Source of the DNA: Clonostachys chloroleuca
Lineage: Eukaryota > Ascomycota > Sordariomycetes > Hypocreales > Bionectriaceae
Assembly: GCA_037952775.1 (NCBI GenBank)
Contig: JBANAY010000003.1
Coordinates: 24,552,001 to 24,616,000, forward strand
Direction: 5' to 3'
DNA: 64,000 nucleotides
How positions within the stretch are numbered: the stretch's first letter is position 1; each line of letters opens with the position of its first letter. The notes below the pieces were generated by a model. The model did no database searches. It saw only the letters and a program-made list of their open reading frames with translations, and was not told the origin of the DNA. This document shows positions 55,977 to 64,000 of the stretch, one piece after another. The position numbers were made by a program, and so were the translations under genes.

Positions 55977-57023
55977 TCACTGTAACATTCCTGTACCCGG
56001 ATGGCAACCTATATATTCGAAGAACTGCTGATCTGGCTCGAGAACCATAACTTCATGAAACACTCGGAGATTGACGTTATATTTCAGCTTCTTTGCATAT
56101 TGGAAAAATCCACCAAAGATGGCAAGATGCGTAGGGTGTTTTTTACACCAGCTCTCAAGTGACTTCAGATCACTAAAGTAAGCGACTCCAAATGTTCGAT
56201 CCTTATCCGCCGCACGAGTGGCTGGGTCAATCACGTCCATGAACCGGCAGCTATAACAATCCACCTCCTCGCCATGGTCTCGCAGGAAGTCCATGCCTTT
56301 GATGAGGACAGGTTGCATGGTATTGAGATACAGCTCTCGTTCCTCCGGTGTGGTAATGAGCCAGTCTTGGCCAGAACGGATGATTGCAAGATTCTGTTTG
56401 CCGGGAACACGCACGCGACCTTGAGCCCCTGGAGAAGGATCCATGCTTATCTTGGTGCCCTCCAGACTATCTGTGAGGGATATCGGTAGCCGATCCCGCA
56501 TACTACCCCAATACCCATGCTGCTGGATCTCACCACTCCAGGCCTCCCGCAGATGGCCTGAACCTTCAGGGGTCTGGGTATTGAAAAGGGTCTCGAACCG
56601 CTTCATGGGAGGATGAAATACCTCCAAGAACCACCCATTGGAGTGATCTCCGACTTGGAGAGACTCCCACCACTTTTTGAAGCCTGACTCTTTGCTCCAA
56701 GTCTCGTAATCGGCCGTGCTCGGCCAGTAGGCAAAGGCCACTAAATTGTAATATCCCTTGTTGTCTATGAACGATGTCCATTCATGGAAAGAAGGGGCTG
56801 CTTCATCTGACACTAAGAAGCTAGAGATCTTGGATTGACCAAGCGCGTCCGCTACAGTCTTTGTCTTGTATTGGGCACCAATGAGTGCCATGACAAGCTC
56901 GGTGGCCTTTTCAGGGAACCGAGCGCTGTACGATGGATACGCTGGTTGGAAATCAGCCGAGGGTGTGTTTGCCGGGAGGGTTCTATCGCCCCGCAAATGC
57001 TCTGGGATTGCATTATCAAGCAT
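55977..57023 (-). CDS. Aldoxime dehydratase (heme-containing)
   Basis: Single exon, 348 aa, close to the family length of about 350. It matches the phenylacetaldoxime dehydratase (Oxd) family, which uses ferrous heme b to dehydrate R-CH=N-OH to the nitrile. Recognised blocks are AIPEHLRGDRTLP near the start, YPSYSARFP, GYYNLVAFAYWPS, SNGWFLEVFHPPMKRFETLF, GYWGSMRDRLP, ENLAIIRSGQDW-like QNLAIIRSGQDW, CRFMDVID, FGVAYFSDLKSLESWCKKHPTHLAIFGGFFQYA (His of the proximal region) and LRVFHEVMVL (active-site His region). No signal is present, so cytosolic. In fungi such enzymes may detoxify or use plant aldoximes made from amino acids; which substrate is used here is unknown. Confidence 0.9.
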   Translation of the reverse strand: MLDNAIPEHLRGDRTLPANTPSADFQPAYPSYSARFPEKATELVMALIGAQYKTKTVADALGQSKISSFLVSDEAAPSFHEWTSFIDNKGYYNLVAFAYWPSTADYETWSKESGFKKWWESLQVGDHSNGWFLEVFHPPMKRFETLFNTQTPEGSGHLREAWSGEIQQHGYWGSMRDRLPISLTDSLEGTKISMDPSPGAQGRVRVPGKQNLAIIRSGQDWLITTPEERELYLNTMQPVLIKGMDFLRDHGEEVDCYSCRFMDVIDPATRAADKDRTFGVAYFSDLKSLESWCKKHPTHLAIFGGFFQYAKKLKYNVNLRVFHEVMVLEPDQQFFEYIGCHPGTGMLQ

Positions 57024-60000
57024 CTTGAACTATGTCAGTTTTTGTCATGAGAAGACGAGGAGATGATCGATGCAGGAAATTCCCTGGTGCTGCGGCTGAG
57101 ATGTAGGTATGTATCATGGCCCGTGGAAACCCAACTGCCCAATCAACACCCACTAATATCATATCTCCAAGGGCCGGAATCAACTGGAATCGGAACCAAT
57201 ACGGATTCGCAGATTCGGATACTAGGCCTGTTTCTTATCTAGAGCTCTACTCCTAAGTTCTTTAGTGCTCTTTTCCCTTCTTAAACTATAAATTATACGA
57301 ATATTCAAAATATCATACTAAATTACCAGTATTGCTATTATTGCTGGCTGTTCCTGCTTGTCACGCCGCTCAATGCAACCGATATCAACTGCGGGGAATT
57401 AGGAATTCGAAACATGTGAAAGCCCCCATGGATCGGGCATCAAACCAAAACCGTATATGGGCCAATCCCATCTTTGGGCGTGGTCACTGCTGAAAAATAA
57501 TGCTGGGGCACTAAAGTATAAGTATTTACTACCTTGATAAAACAGCTTACCTCAGGAGATATATAGTCTCTATAATACAATAATACAAGAGGGTGCATGA
57601 ATGAAGTTGAATGTGTAATATAACATCGCTTATCATTGATAGAAGCCGCCTTGTGCCAAGTAGCTGTCAATCCCACTTACCAATATACCTTGAGGGACAA
57701 TAGGTCTTCCGAGTGCCTCCAGAAATTCAAATCTGATATGAGACGTGGTCATTCTTCGATTTTTAAAGAATGTGATTCTGTGTTAATCTGATCAGTCGAC
57801 TGCCGGCCCTGACTGTTTCCTAACATGACACGCTTCCCGATTATAAGCTCACCAGCTACAGAACTACAAATCTATTCGACATCTTTATAGGTAATCGTTG
57901 TTGCTTTGAATTCTGTTCGGGCCTGTAACGCCGTTCTAGTGATCTTACTTACTATCAGATAGTAGATTGTCACCCATCATCATCTCTGAGATGCCTTGTG
58001 ACTAGATTGAAATAAAATGCCAGATCAAGATGCAGACGACTCTGGTCTGGTTCATTTTTAGGCGGCCAAATATTAAAGTTGAATTCGATTGCTGACCGTC
58101 TTTTTCACTGCCTCACTTTTTTTGCTTGACACTGAATTATCATGTTCAAACCAGCTAACTCGCAGCAAGTGTTTCAAAGTCACGGCAATCCACCCGTGAG
58201 ACTCAATAATCTGCTTTCAACACAAACACGTACTTGGTGCTGTGTTAGCTAAAACAAGGGATATTTGCCCTCTTTTAGCCTTTGGTTGAACATAACTGGG
58301 GCCTTTATATTTTTGCCTTGACTTTGCCAACGTTAAAATATATCTAGTCAGAAAACACGAAGCATCCCTATGATGATACATCCTACTGACTTTTCCTTCC
58401 AAGCTTATGAAATCAATGGGCTAAGTCCCCACACGAGTGAGTTACCTTTACATTTTCGAGCATGTTGAAACACCGCACCTTTGCTGGAAGAGGCTCATGC
58501 TTGGGCGCTGCTGGTGTCTTCAGCAGTTCGTAAGTCAATAGACACGCCTGTGATAACTCCTCTCTAAACAGTACTCTCATGATGCAAAATTCAGGATCCG
58601 CTTGGCTAGATGCCCCCGCGACTCCAAAAGGTGGCTAACATCTGAAGGCTGGGGGTTTACATTGACCTAGCTCTATTCAAGTAAACTATCCCCTATGCTA
58701 GCGAACCGCTTCAAGTGAACCGTAGATAGTTGAAGTTTGGCAAGGTTGATTTGCACTTCAGGACAGATTACAACTTGTCACTTCTCCTCTTCTCGATCTT
58801 GTCCTCATCTAGGTCAAGGTGTCAGTAAACGACAGAAGAGTGACACAAACTGATGTTTTCAGCGTTTTCTAGTAACTATGAAGCCGCAATAATGTTAAAC
58901 GTTTGGATCATCAATAAGTAGCTGGGAACAGTGGATCTGATACCAGCGAGAAATCCTGATTGAATATCTACGGTTGGCAATATTCTCAATATTCTACAGG
59001 GATCTTATCTGATTTGTGATCAAGATTGCGACATATCTCTTGGGATTGCGTCTAGTGCCGTTAGAAAGTGCAACAGTCTACGACATTGCGACATATCTGT
59101 CGGGATGACGCCTTTCCACCCTCCGAGCTCGGCTCGAAACCAACCAAGGTTCACCGCAACCAGCCAACCCAGTAACTGGACGCTCCCTTGTAGGAAGGAT
59201 TATCATAGCTATTAACAATGCATGTCGTCGTGGTCAATATTGAGAACATGACTTGTTAGGTCCCGCTTCGGTTCCAGAACTGGAGCCACAGTTACACTAC
59301 GGAGGCCCGCGCGGCTAGAATTGGAGGCCTCGACCTAGCATCGCTGCTGTAGCATGCACATTTTCGGTCGTTGAGATGAAAAGAGCATTCAGTCGTAGAA
59401 TTTCGGCAGCGGCCCGAAGCTAACAAGCCAACTTGACAGCGGGAGAGGCTTGTGTCAAACTCTTGGCCCGATGCATGTCACAGCCCTCATGCCTATTAAG
59501 CCATGAATCTTGGCTCTTGGCTCTTGGCAATATTGACCTCAATTTTCGTTCAAACATTGGGCCAAAATAGCCTCAATTCTCAAACAGCCAGAAGGGCCGA
59601 GACCCCAAGTTAGGCTTTTCAGCAAGCTAGCCGGGGTCCACGCAATGAGTGCAACAATCAAAAGGGGGTCTCGTTACCAACACCTTCTGCGCACATTTGA
59701 CCCTTGTCAAAAAGTTCGCAGAGGGCAAATCTTGTGGGGTTTATCCTCGCTCAGGCGGGGAGCATGCATATCATGTCAGGGTTTGGTTTATCATGACTGG
59801 GCAGAGGACGCAATGGCGCAAGCCCGACAGAGAATTTCACCACTGGGTTCATGCGCGAGACTCCATCTCCATGCTCAAATGGAACTAGATTGTCTGCTGA
59901 TATCGAATATGATTATCGTTCGTTACAGCAAGAAGTATGGACTCAACGAACGTGGTCCCGCTACCTACGACTTTAAGATAAGCATAAAGGAGTAGGGGCC

Positions 60001-60182
60001 ACTTGACGTGATTATATGGGCGAATGAGTGTATTTCTTTAGCCTTATTATATGGATCGTATAAGAGGGTCCGGGGTACTCGAATTCTCTATTTGATTTTT
60101 CTCTATATTCCCCAGAGAGCCCTTCTTTTGACCATTTCCCACTCCTGCTGTCTACCAGAGCACTCTCTGTGTGTTGCCCATC
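57024..60182. other. Intergenic, 3.2 kb
   Basis: I see no supported gene in this long AT-rich stretch. It holds a 28-bp imperfect direct repeat (59023-59112) and a GGCTCTT triple repeat near 59512-59528. It may include decayed mobile DNA, but I cannot identify any element. Confidence 0.5.
59023..59112. repeat. Imperfect direct repeat, two copies
   Basis: ATTGCGACATATCT-STYGGGATKRCG occurs at about 59024-59050 and 59084-59110, spaced 60 bp. No target gene is nearby. Confidence 0.6.
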
Positions 60183-62311
60183 ATGGCCGAGAAGAGCTCG
60201 TCCAAGGAGACACGCGTTCCGACTACAGCTCAGGACGCATCAGACACAGAGGCTACTGGCTCTGATGTTGATGTTGTCGTGAAACCTGTGCAAACCTGGA
60301 GAGGATACGTTTGGGACACTTGGGATCTTCCCCCTGACCAGCGTTGGATGCTATTCAAAGTTGATGCATTCGTTCTTACCTTTGCATCTCTCGGTTACTT
60401 TCTCAAATATCTAGACCAAAATAACATCAACAATGCCTTCCTCAGCGGAATGAAGGAGGAACTCCATATGTACGGAAATGAGCTGGTAACAAGTATGTTC
60501 AGAACAAGACACACAATACTATCGCTCTTGACCAATCATTAACTATTTAAAATAGGCACATCTATCTGGACTGTCGGATATGTTATCGGTCAAATTCCAA
60601 GCAATCTCCTCCTCACTCGCTTGTCACCTCGTTGGGTCATTCCAAGTCTGGAGGTTGGCTGGGGAATTGCCACCTTTGCCACTACCGCTGTCCACTCTCA
60701 CTCGGCCTTGTACGCCTTACGGTTTCTCGTGGGATTTTTCGAGTAAGTAAAGCCCGCATATATTGAAGACTCACATCGAGCAGTGAGCTGATACCCTCTT
60801 CTTAGATCAGGATTTTACCCCGGCATTCACTACATGCTTGGATCTTGGTACACACCCCGCGAGATTGGAAAGCGCGCCGTCATGTTCTGGCTAGCTGGGT
60901 CTATTGGCACCATGTTCAGTGGCTTCTTGCAAGCAGCAGCATATACGAATCTCAATGGCGTTCATGGCCGTTCAGGATGTAGGCGAATTGTTGGAACTTT
61001 CTAAAGATGTTGTTCTAATACTCAGAATAGGGCGTTGGCTTTTCATCATTGATGGCATCATCACTCTGCCGCTCGCATTGCTGGGCTACGTGTTTTTCCC
61101 CAACCTACCTCAGGATGGCAAGAGAACATGGTGGTTGACCGACAGAGAGCAACAAATGTCTCAAGCCAGAATGAAAGCTATCGGAAGAGCGGGCAAGGAA
61201 CCGTGGACGAAGGCCAAACTCAAGAGGATCCTTTCAAGCTGGCACTTTTATCTCCTCCGTACGTTCTCCTCCGTTGACCGCATAGGGAGAACTAAAACTA
61301 ATTCATATGACAGCTATGTGTTATGTCGTCTGGAACAATTCCAGCTCACAAAACGCAATGGGATACTGGCTGAAGAGCTTCAACGCGAACCCTCCCCCTG
61401 TTCCCGGAGTCTCTTTCACGGTCCCGGAAATCAATCAACGTACGATCAATCCGTGTCCAGCATATACGTTATCTAGTTCTTCTGCTTACAATATTTCCAG
61501 TGCCTCTGCCGACCACTGGTATCTTTATTGGCATGTCTTTGATTTGGGCCTGGCTCTCCGATGGTCCTTTCAAAGGACGCCGGTATCCCTTCATCTACGC
61601 TGGTGCAGTCGTGCCGGTAGGTCGATATCAATCTCTAAGATTTCATGTGATCGCATGGCTAATCGACAATCCATAGTTCATTTTTAACATGACTTTGCTC
61701 AAAATGCCCTTGTATTCCAACATCGAGGGCCGAAAGATTGTGTACTGGCTGGAAAATATCGGAGTAAGTTGATGCACAAAGGTGAATTCACGAGTACTGA
61801 ACCTAATTTTTGTCCTCAGAATGGCGCCGGTCCCCTAATTCTGAGTTGGATCAATGAGATTTGCTCGGCAGACACTGAAAAACGAGCTTTGCTTGTGGCA
61901 ATGGGCAACGACTTCGCTTACGTTGTACAGGCTGTTGTAAGTTCCTAAATACCTGATCGATGCTTGGACGTTCGTCACATTAACAAGCGCCTCAACCTTA
62001 GGCTCCAAATTTCGTTTGGAAAACCACCGATTTTCCGGCGGCGACGAAAGGCTACACGTGGAGCTGCACACTGAATGGATTGTTAAGTGAGTTGAAAATG
62101 ATGCCTTCCCTGCGACTCATTTAGAATCTAACATATCTGTTCAGTTGTGGTCACAGGAGCGATTCAGTACCTTTTGTGGCGAGACCGCAAAAAGGAAGCT
62201 CAACTGGCTTTAATCGAAAACCGGAGCGAGGATGCTGAGGATGCTGAGCAGACAAGAGAACAGCAAGATGAGAAGGTTGTTGCTGTCGAGCAGGCCAAGA
62301 CTATTTCATAG
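60183..62311 (+). CDS. MFS anion:cation symporter, pantothenate-transporter-like, ten exons
   Basis: CDS join(60183..60492,60556..60742,60806..60978,61031..61258,61314..61439,61501..61616,61677..61763,61820..61936,62002..62086,62145..62311), 531 aa. It belongs to the DAL5-like ACS family. Key blocks are [24 protein letters not shown] (TM1), [53 protein letters not shown] (in parts), [25 protein letters not shown], and the C-terminal [55 protein letters not shown]. These C-terminal blocks are strongly like the yeast Fen2/Liz1 pantothenate carriers, so pantothenate or a related acid is the best guess. All nine introns are 52-66 nt and every junction is in frame. ATG at 60183 is the first good start. 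Confidence 0.88.
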
Positions 62312-64000
62312 ATCTAGCTCACCCAAGCACTCGACGCACCTCTCGGTTACCCCTATGTAGATAACACTGCCTCATTCGAGGGTATGAACGGAAAAGCTTT
62401 CGAAGTTCGCGAACGATCCGAAGCAGTACACTTAACAGAAAACATAAGTAGCGCGCAATATATATAGTAACTATAGCTCCACAATACTGTTCCGTTCTTT
62501 TGCTGGGAGATACCATAACTCTTGAAGAGGGGTTAATCTGAAGTGAGAAGTTAATAAATCGATCATACCCTGGCAAATGGCATTACTAGATAGACGCCCT
62601 CTACCTCCAGATGAGATGCCCCAACGTTAAGTAATAGATACTAGAAAGCTTTCTGTAACTAGTCAGCCAAGCAAAATAGAATCATTGGAATTGCCCGCCA
62701 GCACTAAGCCATAGAATCTAATAAATGTAGTAAATAGGCCGCTCAGAAAATAAATGACGGGTATCAAGAAATTTCGAAAGAAGAGCATTACTAGGTAACG
62801 AGATATCTACTTAAAACGAAATAGAAATAGACCTACGGCTTGGAAGACGGCACTGGAGTAGGCGGGTCAATCTATGAGGAAACCAGAGAAGCAGGCAGTC
62901 ATAGGAGTCTACCTGGCAAACTTCAAGAACAATCTGCTCATGATAGCAAGGTTTAATCTCACCATAGTAATTATTATCAGCCAATCATCAATCCAGCGAG
63001 TGACAACAGCAGTATATAATAAGTATCTACATAGAAGCCCAAGAAAGGCCAGAGAGTGGTAAAACTCGAGGGATATTTCTATTTTATCAAGTATCGCAGG
63101 TTTGATGCCCCACGAGTGAACCTACTCACGAATCTGAGCCTTCTTTGAAAAAATCGTTTATATATACCACCTCACCGACGGCGATTCTTCTGGGGTGCTC
63201 GGTGATTATCGCAACACTGGAACAGGGTTGGAGAAAACCAAACAAGCCCGCGTATATCTAAAATTACATTTCATTGGCTCGATCGGTAAAAACTAAAAGA
63301 ATAAACACGAGTATCATGTGCTTGGCTACAGGGGTGAAGATGCCGGAGACAAGACCCAGCAGCACCAAGGCTCGCGACCTTGGAAGGAAACTGAAGCATC
63401 GACATCACATCACCGTGCATGCAGTGTCTCAAGTGCCGCAATGCACGTCATGTGGGCAGATCCGCCATATTGGCGGCTTGGTTCGGGTAGCCTAAAGAGG
63501 GAAACAACAAAAGGCGTGTATCATCACCCAGCGAACGATTGGCCTCTGTGGACGAAAATGCGAAAGGATTCACTCGTTCACGCAGGTCCAGTCTTGGCTC
63601 CTGGTTCGCTAATATTAAAAACGAGAGCCAAGCCAAGATCCAGCAAGGTAACAAGGGGCCAGTCGCCAGATACGGATACCCCAAATCAGCCCACGAGGCG
63701 TGGGCCGGGTCAGAAGTGCAGCATTTCCTCTGATTGTTTGCTATATGATGAATGGCTGTCTTTAAATAGAATCGAGCCTGCTGCCCAGGGTGTCATGAGC
63801 ATTCCCGCCGCTTCTGGGGCGCCGTACCTATCCCAAACTGCGAGGACGCCGCGTTGCAATGAAGCTGCGTACGCAGAACTGAATCCTGGTCTCGGACGGT
63901 GAGTCGGTGGGTCAAAGCATGGCCAGAATCCCTCCACCGGTAGAACGGGTAATATTTTAGTGCTCCATATCAGGTAAATGTCGTGATGAATACAGGAGGG
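62312..64000. other. Intergenic to window end, 1.7 kb
   Basis: I see no supported gene. The open frame at 63318-63902 (plus) has no motif. AT-rich stretches near 62600-63060 have a look of decayed repeat DNA, without an identifiable family. Confidence 0.5.

Noticed and set aside
62874..63062. Lys/Arg-rich frame that might be a transposon remnant
   Set aside because: I could not match it to transposase, reverse transcriptase or RNase H motifs, and no terminal repeats are seen.
63318..63902. 194-codon plus-strand frame near the window end
   Set aside because: Low-information composition and no motif; could be a decayed sequence but nothing supports a gene.
1..64000. CRISPR arrays, operons, rRNA genes or prokaryotic features
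   Set aside because: None seen; introns and gene families show a fungal nuclear genome.

Overview
This window is nuclear DNA of a filamentous ascomycete (Pezizomycotina, possibly Sordariomycetes). The evidence is small spliceosomal introns (about 44-183 nt) with GTRNGT donors and YAG acceptors, C/T-rich leaders, C-ending codon preference in conserved genes, and typical fungal families: Zn(II)2Cys6 regulators, SAT4-type membrane proteins, GH12, FRE ferric reductase, MFS sugar and pantothenate-type carriers. There are no operons, CRISPR arrays, rRNA genes or convincing intact transposons. Gene models below were spliced by hand and every intact model keeps frame to its stop.

Layout. 0.5-6 kb: a hexose transporter and a Mid2/WSC-like single-pass surface protein. 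8.7-16 kb: a ferric-chelate reductase with a perfect palindrome of the iron-GATA-factor site upstream, a quinone-oxidoreductase-type MDR protein and a DUF4139 coiled-coil protein. 16-18 kb: non-coding, with a tRNA-like Pol III unit interrupted by a long perfect hairpin. 18-21.4 kb: a secreted heme peroxidase and a SAT4-type membrane protein. 22.7-30.1 kb, all on the minus strand: a Zn2Cys6 regulator, an O-methyltransferase, an FAD monooxygenase and a second Zn2Cys6 regulator, possibly a small catabolic or tailoring cluster without a backbone enzyme. 30.5-44.4 kb: GH12 glucanase, GNAT acetyltransferase, a DUF5519 gene, an FAD-dependent DAO-family oxidoreductase, a CALB-like lipase, a conserved unknown, a broken coiled-coil gene and a small secreted protein. 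44.6-48.1 kb: a Zn2Cys6 regulator divergent from a short-chain dehydrogenase. 50.6-51.9 kb: a secreted protein made of three long cationic repeats separated by acidic octapeptide spacers and Kex2 sites. 54.3-62.3 kb: a second SAT4-type protein, an aldoxime dehydratase and a ten-exon pantothenate-type MFS carrier. The last 1.7 kb has no supported gene.

Most notable points. (1) The repeat protein at 50572-51855 looks like a Kex2-processed precursor of several near-identical lysine-rich peptides; the units are conserved in protein while synonymous sites have diverged. (2) The ferric reductase promoter carries two back-to-back ATCTGATAA sites. (3) Four genes between 28 and 42 kb carry small frame-breaking indels (three apparent single-base losses and one 7-bp tandem duplication), which mean either assembly errors or recent gene decay. 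(4) A Pol III-type unit has A box, B box and T-run around a 26-bp perfect inverted repeat.

All family assignments come from motif recognition by eye; no database search was run.
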